Part shown: positions 28,118 to 38,619 of the stretch, in pieces
Layout: each line of letters begins with the position of its first letter
Position numbering within the stretch: position 1 is the first letter of the stretch
Origin: Propionibacteriaceae bacterium
GTDB lineage: Bacteria; Actinomycetota; Actinomycetes; Propionibacteriales; Propionibacteriaceae
Reading direction: 5' to 3'
Assembly: GCA_031261455.1 (NCBI GenBank)
Contig: JAISJP010000016.1
Span: 1 to 64,000, forward strand
DNA: 64,000 bases
Translations under genes and position numbers: made by a program
The notes under the pieces: model-generated
What the model was told of the DNA's origin: nothing
The model's input: the letters and a program-made list of their open reading frames with translations, nothing else
Database searches by the model: none

Positions 28118-29155
28118 CTACGGGACTAGTACCGCGCGACCTACGATCTTGCCTTCGTGGAGGCGGTGGTAGGCTTCGACGCCTTGCTCGATGGTGTAGG
28201 TCTCGGTGTGAACGTCGAGCAAGCCGCGCTGTGCCAGGGCAACCACGTCGAACAGGTCACCGCGAGTGCCCCAGTAGGGCGACAGCACCTTGCACTCGTA
28301 AGGCACCTGACCGAAGCCCACCTTCGCGGAACCGCCGCCGATGCCGACGATGTTCCACTCGCCACGCACCTTGGTCATCTGGGCACCGAGGTCGATGGTT
28401 GGCTGCGCGCCCACAAAGTCGAAGACCACCTCGGCACCTAGGCCGTTGGTCAGGTCTTTGACAGCCTGGACGGCGGACTGCTCAGACTTCAGCACCACGT
28501 CAGCGTCAACCTTCTTCGCCAACTCAAGGTGAGTCTCCGAGATGTCAATGGCGACGACCGTGGCCGGGGTCAGGTGCTTGAGCAACTGGATAGCGACGTG
28601 TCCCAAACCGCCAACACCGATGACCACTGCCGTAGAGTTCGCCAGCAACTTGGGGGCCGAGATCTGAATGGCGTGGTAGGGAGTGAGGGCGGCGTCCGTC
28701 AGCGGCACCGCCTTGATCGGATCAAGGTCGCCGATGGGGACGAGGTGACGCGGGCTGTCCACAATCATGTACTCCGCGCAGCCACCGTTGTGACCAAGCC
28801 CTGGAGGGAAGATGCCCAACTTCTTGGTTTCGGTGCAGTAGTTCTCGTAGCCTTCGGAGCACTGCTTGCACTGACCGCAACCCCACGGGCCGTAGACCAT
28901 CACGCTCTCGCCGATGGTCACCTGATCCTCGGTACCCTGACCGGCCTCAACAACGGTGCCAACGCACTCGTGACCGAGCGTCATCGGCAGCTTGTAGTTC
29001 AGCATCTCTGCGTAGTAATCCATCACCGCAATGTCCGAGTGGCACAGGCCAGCGGCGGTAACCTTCAGCAACACCTCACCCGGACCGGGCTTCGGCACTG
29101 GGATGTCTCTTAGTTCTGGCCACTTCTTCGGCTCAATCAGTTGAATAGCTCGCAT
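28118..29155 (-). CDS. Zinc-dependent alcohol dehydrogenase (medium-chain family)
   Basis: 345 residues. Catalytic zinc ligands are Cys in A-A-G-L-C-H-S-D (about 38) and G-H-E (G-H-E-C-V-G-T-V-V). The structural zinc lobe is C-G-Q-C-K-Q-C-S-E-G-Y-E-N-Y-C. The Rossmann fold has G-V-G-G-L-G-H-V-A-I-Q and an Asp (A-I-D-I-S) that favours NAD. It resembles bacterial NAD-dependent alcohol dehydrogenases for simple or aryl alcohols. It is monocistronic; the 199 bp upstream hold short CGCTCGTCT repeats and no clear operator. Confidence 0.92.
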   Translation of the reverse strand: MRAIQLIEPKKWPELRDIPVPKPGPGEVLLKVTAAGLCHSDIAVMDYYAEMLNYKLPMTLGHECVGTVVEAGQGTEDQVTIGESVMVYGPWGCGQCKQCSEGYENYCTETKKLGIFPPGLGHNGGCAEYMIVDSPRHLVPIGDLDPIKAVPLTDAALTPYHAIQISAPKLLANSTAVVIGVGGLGHVAIQLLKHLTPATVVAIDISETHLELAKKVDADVVLKSEQSAVQAVKDLTNGLGAEVVFDFVGAQPTIDLGAQMTKVRGEWNIVGIGGGSAKVGFGQVPYECKVLSPYWGTRGDLFDVVALAQRGLLDVHTETYTIEQGVEAYHRLHEGKIVGRAVLVP

Positions 29156-29354
29156 GACTACCTTTCTTCTCTGTCGGGACGCTCGCTCGTCTCGCTCGTC
29201 TCGTTTGCCATCATCGTTGGTGGCGAACAGACACCCAGCTTAGAGCGCGTTCCTGTGGAAAACGCCGTTGTGAAATGAGAGTTACTCCCAATAATGCGTT
29301 GACACGGCACATCCCTCGGACGCTTATCGCGGACAGCGAAAAAGTGGTCGAATG

Positions 29355-31808
29355 TCAGGGGCGTCTGGTTATCAAGTGCTTGACCGCAGCTAGGGGGTGG
29401 CCGTTGGCTAGGGACAGGATGGCGGCCAGGCCGTTTGGTTTCAGGACGCCTTGACTTTGCATCATGAGGGCACGCAGGGGCATCTCGAAGACGGCACGGT
29501 CGGCTATGGCTAGGGTGTTTTCGTCGTCTTTGTCGATCATGGCGTGCATGATTTTTGGGACGGCGAAGCGCAACAGTTTGCCGGTGAGCGTGTGGGCGAG
29601 GTCGTCCATGGTGCTGTTGGGTGTGAATGGTTCGTGCGCTAGGCGGTGGGCGGGCGGTAGCGGACGCTGATAGATGGCCTCAAACTCGGCGTCGGCTACC
29701 CCGCGAGCGCCTTGATGGAAATTGAAGTAGACCTGTGCGTCTTGCGACAGTTGGGACAACTGGGACGCGAGGTCGTCGCCATCCATGTGCAGGGTTGCTG
29801 ACAGGCCCTCTGCGGCGGACGAGGAGCGAACCGCGATGGTGTAGGTGCCCGTCTCGATGGCCCAAGCTTTAGCAATCACGTTGTAGTACGCGAAGGCCCG
29901 GCTGGGCAGATCAAACTCGACCGTCTGCTGTTCGCCGGGGTCCAGAGTGACCTTCGTGAAGCTCTTCAACTCTTGTTTGGAACGATACACAAAATCACTG
30001 CTGGGACTGGAGACGTAGAGTTGCACGACCTCCGCGCCACGCACGTCACCAGTGTTAGTTACCCGCACACTGACCTTGGTCAGGCCGTCTTGCGCATACT
30101 CATAGGCGAGCTTCAGGTCACTGTAGGCGAAGGTGGTGTAGGAAAGTCCGTAACCAAACGGGAATGCTACCGGTTTGTTGGCGCTGTCGTAGTAGCGGTA
30201 GCCGACGAAGATGCTCTCGCGGTACTCTTCACTGCTGCCGTCGCCGGCGAAGTGGCCGTAGCAGGGGGTGTCCTCCAGATGCAGCGGGAACGTTTCGGCG
30301 AGTTTGCCGCTGGGGTTTACGCGTCCGGTCAGCAGGTCCACGGTGGCGCTGCCCACGGCCTGTCCACCCAAGTACATCAGCAGGATGGCCTTTACCTGAT
30401 CTACCCACGGCATCGTCACCGGCGCGCCGGCGTGCAGCACCACCACCGTATTGGGGTTAACCTTGGCAACTGCCCTAATCAGGGCGTTGTGACTCGCGGG
30501 CATGTCCAGGCTGGTGCGGTCGTAACCCTCGCTCTCGTACTCATCCGGCAGGCCCGCAAAGACGACGGCCACGTCGGTGCGAGAAGCGATCCTCACGGCC
30601 TCGTCGATAAGCATATCCTCGGGCGCGTTGCTGGTTCCGGCGGCGTAACCCTCAGCGTAGGTGGCGGCAAACCCCGCCTTCACAAACTCGTCCCACGCGC
30701 AATCGATCTGCGTCGGGTTGATCTTGGAGCTGCCCGCACCTTGATAGCGAGGTTTCTTCGCCATCGCGCCGATGACGGCAATCGTGGTGCCCGGGCGAAT
30801 CGGGAGGATGCCCGCATCATTCTTCAGCAGCACGGCCGAAGACGCGGCAGCCCGACGCGCCAGTTCGTGATGAGCCGCCGAGTCGTACTTGAAGCCGGAT
30901 TTGCGGTTTGCCGCGCCGGTCAATGCCAACGCCACAAGGCGCTCGACTGCAGCGTCCAACACGGCCTCATCGAGCTTGCCGGAGCGCACAGCGGCGGCGA
31001 TGAGACGATCATTGAATCCGCCCGAAGCGGGCATCTCAAGGTCAAGACCGGCAGCCAGTCCGGCCACCCGGTCGTTGACGGCACCCCAGTCGCTGATGAC
31101 CGGCCCGGCATAACCCCACTCGTTGCGCAGAATGTCGGTGAGCAGCACAGGGTTTTCAGACGCGTATTGGCCGTTGAGCAGGTTGTAGCTGCACATCACC
31201 GTGGCCGGATTTGCCGTCTTGACGACAGTCTCGAACCCGGAAAGATAGATCTCGCGCAACGCCCGCTCATCGACAACCGAGTTGGAGACTAGGCGTTTGC
31301 GTTCCTGATTGTTGGCCGCAAAGTGCTTCATCGACGTACCGACGCCCAAGCTCTGCACCCCGTTGACGAACGCGGCGGCCAGTTCGCCAGACACGTATGG
31401 GTCCTCACTGAAGTACTCAAAGTTGCGGCCACACAGCGGAGAACGTTTGATGTTGAGACCTGGGCCGAGCACCACGGCAACGTTCTCCTGTAAGCACTCT
31501 TCGGCCAGCGCCACACCGATCTCATGCAGCAGTTCGCGGTCAAAACTGGACGCCGTAGCGCTCGCGGTGGGGAAACAGGTGGCCGGAATGCTCTCGGCGA
31601 TGCCAAGGTGGTCGCCCACGCCGTCCGGCTGTTTGCGCAGACCGTGCGGACCGTCAGTGACCATGATCTGCGGCACCAGTGTGCTGCCGTCAGCGGTCTT
31701 GATGCCCTTGGTGTGCCAAAATCCGGAGCCAGAACACAGAGACGCCTTCTGTTCCAGCGTCAACGTCGCCACAATCTGTGCCGCACCGTCTTCCATGCTG
31801 CTCTCCAT
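29355..31808 (-). CDS. GH3 beta-glycosidase with fibronectin III-like C-terminus
   Basis: 817 residues from ATG 31808, with AGGAGGAGA 5 nt upstream. The GH3 N-terminal barrel includes V-T-D-G-P-H-G-L-R, S-M-K-H-F-A-A-N-N-Q-E and the nucleophile Asp at about 240 in G-P-V-I-S-D-W-G-A-V. The second alpha/beta domain (about 330-560) follows, then a fibronectin III-like domain (G-A-E-V-V-Q-L-Y-V, K-E-L-K-S-F-T-K-V). There is no signal peptide, so it is cytoplasmic. It should release glucose or another sugar from beta-glycosides imported by the adjacent GPH symporter, 98 bp upstream. Confidence 0.94.
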   Translation of the reverse strand: MESSMEDGAAQIVATLTLEQKASLCSGSGFWHTKGIKTADGSTLVPQIMVTDGPHGLRKQPDGVGDHLGIAESIPATCFPTASATASSFDRELLHEIGVALAEECLQENVAVVLGPGLNIKRSPLCGRNFEYFSEDPYVSGELAAAFVNGVQSLGVGTSMKHFAANNQERKRLVSNSVVDERALREIYLSGFETVVKTANPATVMCSYNLLNGQYASENPVLLTDILRNEWGYAGPVISDWGAVNDRVAGLAAGLDLEMPASGGFNDRLIAAAVRSGKLDEAVLDAAVERLVALALTGAANRKSGFKYDSAAHHELARRAAASSAVLLKNDAGILPIRPGTTIAVIGAMAKKPRYQGAGSSKINPTQIDCAWDEFVKAGFAATYAEGYAAGTSNAPEDMLIDEAVRIASRTDVAVVFAGLPDEYESEGYDRTSLDMPASHNALIRAVAKVNPNTVVVLHAGAPVTMPWVDQVKAILLMYLGGQAVGSATVDLLTGRVNPSGKLAETFPLHLEDTPCYGHFAGDGSSEEYRESIFVGYRYYDSANKPVAFPFGYGLSYTTFAYSDLKLAYEYAQDGLTKVSVRVTNTGDVRGAEVVQLYVSSPSSDFVYRSKQELKSFTKVTLDPGEQQTVEFDLPSRAFAYYNVIAKAWAIETGTYTIAVRSSSAAEGLSATLHMDGDDLASQLSQLSQDAQVYFNFHQGARGVADAEFEAIYQRPLPPAHRLAHEPFTPNSTMDDLAHTLTGKLLRFAVPKIMHAMIDKDDENTLAIADRAVFEMPLRALMMQSQGVLKPNGLAAILSLANGHPLAAVKHLITRRP

Positions 31809-31867
31809 GAGAGTCTCCTCCTCCGCGATTATGGCTGACTCAGCCGTCCCAACCCGTCTCGTCAAAA

Positions 31868-31897
31868 CTTAGCGTCGGCTAACTTAGCCTCGACTAA
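31868..31897. promoter_or_regulatory. Two tandem TTAGCC-TC-GGCTAA-like sites before the GH3 gene
   Basis: CTTAGCGTCGGCTAA and CTTAGCCTCGACTAA lie head to tail, 15 bp apart. Each is one base from the palindrome TTAGCC-TC-GGCTAA. They lie 60-90 bp upstream of the GH3 start, a good place for a sugar-responsive repressor. The perfect form also occurs inside the TPR gene (44523-44536), perhaps by chance. Confidence 0.45.
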
Positions 31898-31906
31898 CTT
31901 TCACGC

Positions 31907-33280
31907 TCAGTATGTGCCCGCGATCTGCGCCTCGGCTTCTTCGTGGGTGATCTCACCGGCGTTTGCCATTGTCATCACCTGAACCGTGGTGTCGCGCAGC
32001 TTGTAGAGCTTGAGCACCGGCAGAGAGATGAGGCTGCCGACTGTGGGAACGATGATGAACACGGCCCACAGTTTGTCGTTGAAGCCGGCGGCCTGCACGG
32101 CGTTCTCACCCTCGATAAAGCCGATCAACGACAGGCACAGCGCCGCAAGGGACGCAGTCAGCGCGGCAGAGAACTTTACGAAGAACGTCTGCACAGAGAA
32201 TGCGATTCCGGTGGCACGCACGCCGGTGACGTAGTTGCCGTATTCGGCGCAGTCGGGGGTGAACATGAACATGATGACGCTCATCAGGCCCACCGGGAAG
32301 GCGCGCAGACCAACGGTGAGCAGCAGCAGGGGCAGGCTTTCATAGCCGATGAAGTAGCAGAGTCCTCCAGCGAGGGTGGACACCACCGTCGCCCAGAAGT
32401 AAATGGTGAATTTGTCCACCCGCTTGGCGATAAACGGCACCATAACGCCCGCCAGAATTGACGGCACCGTCATTACCACGGCCAGTGTCATCATTAGGCC
32501 CTCGTCGCCCAAGTTTTCGCGGCAGACGATCAGGCCGAGCGCGTTGGTGATTCCTGTGGTTGCCGAGATAAGAAATGCCAAATAGATGACCAGCATGTAT
32601 TTGTTGTGCCCCAAAAAACGGAACATGTCGCGGATGCTGATATCCGGCTCACCCGAGGGAGGACTCACCCGCTCCTTCGCGGTGAAGCAGATGGGCGCCA
32701 TGGTGATGAGCGCCACCACGGAGAGCACCACCACCAACGGCAGCCAGCCACCAATCGCGGTGCGGATCCCGGGCACCACAATCGCCACACCGCCACCAGC
32801 GATCAACGCAGCCACACGCCCAATGGCGATCAGCGTGGTACGCTCTTGCAGTTTGTCCGTCAGCGTGGTCACCAAACCAAAGATCGGCACATCGCAGATG
32901 GTGTACGCCGTGTCCCACAGCACGTAGCTGACAGCCGCCCACGCCACTTTGGCGCCCACCGACAGTCCCGAAGGAATTGCGAACATAAATATGGTGGTCA
33001 GCGGAATTGCCAGCAGCGAGATGCGCAACCACGGCACAAACTTGCCGTTCTTGAACTTCACCTTGTCAACAACGCCACCAAAAATGGGGTCGTTGATAGC
33101 GTCCCAGATCTTAACAATCAGGATCAGCCCGGAGACCGTTAGCGCCGGAATCCCCACATCGGTGAAGTACACCACGATGAACAACGCCAACAGTTGGTAG
33201 AAGATATTCTGTCCAACAAAATAAAGCCCGTACGACCCGCGCTCTTTGAAGCTGGTCATGTATTCGGAATTGCCCATCAT
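31907..33280 (-). CDS. GPH-family sugar:cation symporter (MFS)
   Basis: 457 residues with 12 predicted helices. It begins F-K-E-R-G-S-Y-G-L-Y-F-V-G-Q-N and has the glycoside-pentoside-hexuronide signature K-I-W-D-A-I-N-D-P-I-F-G-G-V-V-D with the loop K-F-K-N-G-K-F-V-P-W-L-R. It imports glycosides with H+ or Na+. It is the promoter-proximal gene of a two-gene operon with the GH3 glycosidase, so the pair handles one class of beta-glycoside; which one cannot be told. Confidence 0.93.
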   Translation of the reverse strand: MMGNSEYMTSFKERGSYGLYFVGQNIFYQLLALFIVVYFTDVGIPALTVSGLILIVKIWDAINDPIFGGVVDKVKFKNGKFVPWLRISLLAIPLTTIFMFAIPSGLSVGAKVAWAAVSYVLWDTAYTICDVPIFGLVTTLTDKLQERTTLIAIGRVAALIAGGGVAIVVPGIRTAIGGWLPLVVVLSVVALITMAPICFTAKERVSPPSGEPDISIRDMFRFLGHNKYMLVIYLAFLISATTGITNALGLIVCRENLGDEGLMMTLAVVMTVPSILAGVMVPFIAKRVDKFTIYFWATVVSTLAGGLCYFIGYESLPLLLLTVGLRAFPVGLMSVIMFMFTPDCAEYGNYVTGVRATGIAFSVQTFFVKFSAALTASLAALCLSLIGFIEGENAVQAAGFNDKLWAVFIIVPTVGSLISLPVLKLYKLRDTTVQVMTMANAGEITHEEAEAQIAGTY

Positions 33281-33298
33281 CGCGCTCCGTCACCTGTA

Positions 33299-33316
33299 TT
33301 GAATGTTCAAACTATA
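33299..33316 (-). promoter_or_regulatory. Promoter and operator of the GPH-GH3 operon
   Basis: On the minus strand TATAGT (33316-33311) is a good -10, immediately followed by TTGAACATTCAA (33310-33299), whose 5-bp arms flank the expected start of transcription. A repressor there would block initiation. No good -35 is visible. The rest of the 294-bp gap (33281-33574) shows only the palindrome at 33553. Confidence 0.5.
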
Positions 33317-33552
33317 CCAGTTTGCCGCTCGCCCTGGGCGGAGTTACGTACACTACTACAGGCCCAATTACAGGTTGCGTCTGACTGCGTCAAAGTCTCA
33401 GTGGGACAAAGGCACGGCGCAGGTAGTGAAGACGCGTTGGCGACGACCAGCGACAGACTCCGCGAATGACAACGGCAGCAGCGGCAACTCCACATAGCGT
33501 CCCGACGCCAAGGTAGCCAACTCGCTAGACAATAGTGGCATTTCCGCGGGTT

Positions 33553-33572
33553 CTGTCCAGTTGACTGGACAG
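33553..33572. terminator. 20-bp palindrome just after the MFS transporter stop
   Basis: CTGTCCAGT-TG-ACTGGACAG. As RNA it gives an 8-bp stem with a TTGA loop two bases after the transporter stop codon at 33575. No T-run follows, so it could be a terminator or a regulator site. Confidence 0.5.
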
Positions 33573-33574
33573 TC

Positions 33575-35107
33575 TTAGGCCTCGGCTAGGGCTTGACCGC
33601 GCATTTCGGGGAGGAACAGGGAGCCGAGCGCGGCTAGGGCAAAAATACCAGCGAATAGGCCGAAGACTACGCCAGTGCCGGTGGCTTCGTGGAGCAGCGG
33701 AACAGTGAGCGTGGTGATGATGGACGCCACGCGACCAAACCCTGCGGCCCAACCGGAGCCGGTGCCGCGCAGGACCGTAGGGTAGATTTCGGGAGTCACT
33801 GCATACAGCGCGCCCCAAGCACCTAAGTTGAAGAACGACAGCAGCATTCCGAACGCGATGATCTTAGACGCGCCGTCGGCTTGCGAGAACAGACCAGCAG
33901 CTACGGCCGAACCGAGCAGGAACACCGCCAGGGTGCCGCGTCGTCCCCATTTTTCGATGAGGATGCCGGAGCAGGCGTAACCGGGCAGTTGCGCCAGCGT
34001 GATAATAAGGGTGTACTCCAGCGACTTGGTGATAGTGGCACCGTCGTTGACCAAGATGGTGGGCAGCCACGTGAACGCGCCGTAGTACGAGAAGTTGACG
34101 CAGAACCACACCACCCAGATGGCTGCCGTACGTCGTGCCATCTTGCCCTGCCACAGGGACGCGACGCTCACGCTGTTGGTGACTGCGGCAACGGTGGGAG
34201 TGGACAGACCCGACAGTACGCCAGACGTTTCCGCCGCAGCGACGCGCGAATCTACGTCTGTACAGTTGGGGCTGGACACCGTGAGCCCGGTGACCGCATC
34301 TATCAGAGTCGCAGCGGTTCCCAACGCGTCCTGAGTTCCGCAAGCAGCGGTGTCTGTTTGTGCAATGTCAGGCGACACTCCGGCGGACGTCTCAAATCGT
34401 TTTACGACGGCTTCGGCTTCAGCGTCCCGCCCTTTGGACTGCAAGAATCGCACCGACTCGGGCAGGCCGCGTCGCACAAGCAGGGCGTAGGCGGCGGGCA
34501 GCGCACCGATGGCGAACGCCCAGCGCCAGCCGTTGCTGCCCAGCGGCACCACATAGAAACCGACCAAGGCGGCGATGGTCCAACCAACAGCCCAGAACGC
34601 CTCCAAGAACACGATCACCCGGCCTCGGATGCGCGGTGGCGCAAACTCGGACACCAGCGTTGATGCCACCGGCAATTCGGCACCCAGTCCCAGCCCGACC
34701 AACAGTCGCAGCGCCACGAGCGACGCCACGCCCCAAGCCAACGCCGACGCACCCGTCGCCAAACCGTAGATCAACAACGTGACTGAGAAGACTTGCCGAC
34801 GTCCGATCTTGTCAGCCAACAGCCCGCCAAGACTGGCACCGATAGCCATGCCCACAAACCCGGCGGTCGCGATCCACGAACGCTCCGGCGCGGACAGCCC
34901 CCAGTGCACGTTCAACTGCACCAGCACGAACGATATGAGCCCCACATCCATCGCGTCCAACGCCCAACCGAGCCCGGAACCAACCAGCAGCTTGGTGTGC
35001 TGTCGCGTGAACGGCAGTGCGTCAAGTCGCTCGCTGAGCGTCCGCGCAGACGCAGACCCCGGCACAGGCTCGGACGAAAGCGAAGGCGTTGAAGTGACAT
35101 CTGTCAT
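33575..35107 (-). CDS. MFS transporter, sugar/aromatic-acid type
   Basis: 510 residues from ATG 35107, with AAGGAG 10 nt upstream. Twelve helices. Motif A is G-G-L-L-A-D-K-I-G-R-R, and its repeat in the second half is I-L-I-E-K-W-G-R-R-G-T. D-A-M-D-V-G in helix 1 and R-L-L-V-G-L-G-L-G-A-E-L-P-V in helix 4 are typical of the metabolite:H+ symporter and niacin/benzoate group. The central cytoplasmic loop is long, about 110 residues, with Ala/Thr/Ser-rich filler. Substrate unknown. It is divergent from gdhA. Confidence 0.88.
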   Translation of the reverse strand: MTDVTSTPSLSSEPVPGSASARTLSERLDALPFTRQHTKLLVGSGLGWALDAMDVGLISFVLVQLNVHWGLSAPERSWIATAGFVGMAIGASLGGLLADKIGRRQVFSVTLLIYGLATGASALAWGVASLVALRLLVGLGLGAELPVASTLVSEFAPPRIRGRVIVFLEAFWAVGWTIAALVGFYVVPLGSNGWRWAFAIGALPAAYALLVRRGLPESVRFLQSKGRDAEAEAVVKRFETSAGVSPDIAQTDTAACGTQDALGTAATLIDAVTGLTVSSPNCTDVDSRVAAAETSGVLSGLSTPTVAAVTNSVSVASLWQGKMARRTAAIWVVWFCVNFSYYGAFTWLPTILVNDGATITKSLEYTLIITLAQLPGYACSGILIEKWGRRGTLAVFLLGSAVAAGLFSQADGASKIIAFGMLLSFFNLGAWGALYAVTPEIYPTVLRGTGSGWAAGFGRVASIITTLTVPLLHEATGTGVVFGLFAGIFALAALGSLFLPEMRGQALAEA

Positions 35108-35272
35108 GACCGTCAGGCTCCTTGGAGGTTGCAGTTTGGCGTAAGTAGTCCATTCTTGTCCACCACGACACCCTGTGTTGACGCCGGTATCACTGACCGA
35201 CTGTTGCGCGCTTGGCACACAAACAAAACTCTTGCGCTAGAGTTTGGTTCGGCAGAGTTTTTCGTTGAATGA

Positions 35273-36736
<1,464 letters not shown>

Positions 36737-36908
36737 TCGCTTCCGACGCAAGTCAGCATGACATGGCCTCCCGCCAACGATCACGCAGCTCCGACTGCGA
36801 GCGCGATAATTGACAGCGAGCCTCGTGCGTGAGTGGTAGCGGGAGGCGGAGGACGACTTGCTGTCTGCGGCAGTTGTTCCGCAATTCCGAACGACTGCCG
36901 CCTCGCGC

Positions 36909-37000
36909 TCTGCAAGAGTGATAGTGACAATTCTGCAACCTTGCTGTTCAAAAGTCTGCAAGATTGATGTTGCAGACTCTGCAAACCTGATGTTAGGCTT
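36909..37000 (+). repeat. Four 23-bp iterons (TCTGCAA) upstream of the DUF4143 ATPase
   Basis: TCTGCAA begins at 36909, 36932, 36955 and 36978, exactly every 23 bp; copies 3 and 4 also share TGATGTT. The array ends 38 nt before the ATPase ATG at 37039. The related CTGCAAGATACCGA arrays at 1109-1177 and 3759-3804 have the same period and the same distance to an ATG. It is a probable operator for cooperative binding along the helix. The rest of the 302-bp gap (36737-37038) shows nothing else clear. Confidence 0.88.
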
Positions 37001-37038
37001 GGAATCTAGGTCAACATGCCTTGTCAGAACGGAAACAT

Positions 37039-38301
37039 ATGAGCCAGCAGTCAAACTACATGCCGCGCATTGCGGACAGTGGTCTGCGTGAGCGTTTGGG
37101 CCGCGTCGGAGCGGTCGTTATCGAGGGCGCAAAGGGCTGTGGCAAGACCGAGACGTCCGCCCAGCGAGCGGCCAGTGTCGTGCGGTTCGATCTCGACACC
37201 GCCCTGCGGCAGACTGCGGAGATCGCCCCAATGAACGTGCTCATGGGTGCCGCTCCCCAGTTGTTAGATGAGTGGCAGCTTGTGCCAGGCCTGTGGAATG
37301 CCGTCCGACGAGCCGTCGATGACAGAGGCCTTGACGGTCAATTCATCCTCACCGGATCGGCCACTCCATCGGATGACGAGACGCGACACAGCGGTGCCGG
37401 ACGGTTCTCAAGAATGCGACTGCGTACCCTCACTTTGGCGGAGTCGGGACTGTCCACTGCTCAAGTTTCCCTAAGCGCACTGCTCGAAGGCCATCTAGTG
37501 GACGGCGGCCACAGCGAACTCACCGTCAATGACCTTATTGAGGAGACGTGCCACGGCGGTTGGCCGCGCGACAGATCGCGAAGTTGGAGCGCCGCCCAAC
37601 GCAACGTTGCCGACTATATGGCCGAGATGGCGCACGCCGACGTTCGGCTCGAAGGAGCACCACGAGACCCCGCACGCGTAATGGCCGTACTACGTGCTCT
37701 TGCTCGCAACACGGCGGGCACAGCGCGAGTCACCACCCTCGCAGCAGACGCTTCAACTGAGACCAGTCTCAGCGACGCCACAGCACGAAGCTACCTGACG
37801 GCACTCCAGCGACTAATGGTCCTTGAGCCGCTGACCAGTTGGTCTCCCGTGCTGCGCGACAAGGCCAGACTGCGCAAGGCCGTCAAGTACCACTTCATTG
37901 ACCCAGCGGTCTCAGCAAGTCTTCTTCAGGCAGGCCCTGACGAACTGCGTCTCGACCTCAAGACCTACGGTTTCCTGTTTGAGTCACTGGTGGTGCGTGA
38001 CCTGCGCGTCTATGCCGAGGCAGCTAGGGCCGCCGTTTATCACTACCGCGACAGTTCTGGCCTTGAGGTCGATGCCATCGTTGACGGTGGCTACGGTCGT
38101 TGGGCCGCATTCGAGGTGAAACTTGGCGGCTCCGCAACAGTCATCGACAGGGCTGCAGCAAATCTGTTGCGCTTTGCCGCCCAAGTTGACACACAAAGCA
38201 GCGGAGCCCCCCGCCTCCTAGCCGTCATCACCGCCGAAGGCTACGCCCACACCCGCCCCGACGGCATCGCAGTCATCCCGCTGCCCACGCTCGGGCCGTA
38301 A
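37039..38301 (+). CDS. AAA ATPase with DUF4143 domain
   Basis: 420 residues from ATG 37039, preferred over TTG 37021. Walker A is G-A-K-G-C-G-K-T (about residues 31-38) and Walker B is L-L-D-E-W-Q-L-V-P. I-L-T-G-S-A-T-P is the sensor I region. The C-terminal DUF4143 domain contains a PD-(D/E)XK-like set: F-L-F-E-S-L-V-V-R-D-L, Y-H-Y-R-D-S-S-G-L-E-V-D-A-I-V and A-F-E-V-K-L-G. The family is abundant in host-associated bacteria and its role is unproven (suggested: mobile elements, defence or nucleic-acid remodelling). It is monocistronic with an iteron operator. Confidence 0.93.
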   Translation: MSQQSNYMPRIADSGLRERLGRVGAVVIEGAKGCGKTETSAQRAASVVRFDLDTALRQTAEIAPMNVLMGAAPQLLDEWQLVPGLWNAVRRAVDDRGLDGQFILTGSATPSDDETRHSGAGRFSRMRLRTLTLAESGLSTAQVSLSALLEGHLVDGGHSELTVNDLIEETCHGGWPRDRSRSWSAAQRNVADYMAEMAHADVRLEGAPRDPARVMAVLRALARNTAGTARVTTLAADASTETSLSDATARSYLTALQRLMVLEPLTSWSPVLRDKARLRKAVKYHFIDPAVSASLLQAGPDELRLDLKTYGFLFESLVVRDLRVYAEAARAAVYHYRDSSGLEVDAIVDGGYGRWAAFEVKLGGSATVIDRAAANLLRFAAQVDTQSSGAPRLLAVITAEGYAHTRPDGIAVIPLPTLGP

Positions 38302-38619
38302 TACGATTGGTCACTTGACCCCGTTGTTATGCGCGACACGCAGGTCACGCACCACCAGTGACTACTCGCTGCTGTTCGCACTCCAAGTAGGCAGTCTTAG
38401 CCAATTCTTGAGTTACAGTGCGCAAGTAATCTTTGAAGAAACATCAAGCAATTGTGTTTCTTGGCACGCGGACGTAAACTTGCGATAGTGCGTGGTTTCT
38501 GCTGAACGCGAAATTACCTCTGAGTATTCGACCGCGATAGCGAGCGTCACGTGCAACCCCGTCCCCCCTAAACGCCACAGTGAGGCCCGCCTCAGGCGCA
38601 TAAATGAGAGTGAGTTCGC
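38302..38619. other. 318-bp intergenic region before the secreted DUF5648 protein
   Basis: No gene seen. It contains an inverted repeat AAGAAACA (38436-38443) / TGTTTCTT (38455-38462) with an 11-nt loop and a run of CCCGCCTCAGGCG near the 3' end. No clear ribosome site precedes the ATG at 38620 (only GAGAGTGAG 9 nt upstream) and no strong promoter hexamers are visible. Confidence 0.5.

Noticed and set aside
27919..28461. 180-codon plus-strand frame across the marR-adh gap
   Set aside because: Arg/Pro-rich, overlaps the adh gene antisense and includes palindromic regulatory DNA.
28529..29113. 194-codon plus-strand frame opposite the alcohol dehydrogenase
   Set aside because: Antisense to a gene with all catalytic motifs intact.
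29973..31292. 439-codon plus-strand frame opposite the GH3 gene
   Set aside because: Antisense shadow of a well-supported glycosidase; no domain, His/Arg/Gly-rich.
36909..37000. CRISPR array
   Set aside because: The 23-bp units are direct, gapless repeats with only 7-14 conserved bases and no spacers; no cas genes.
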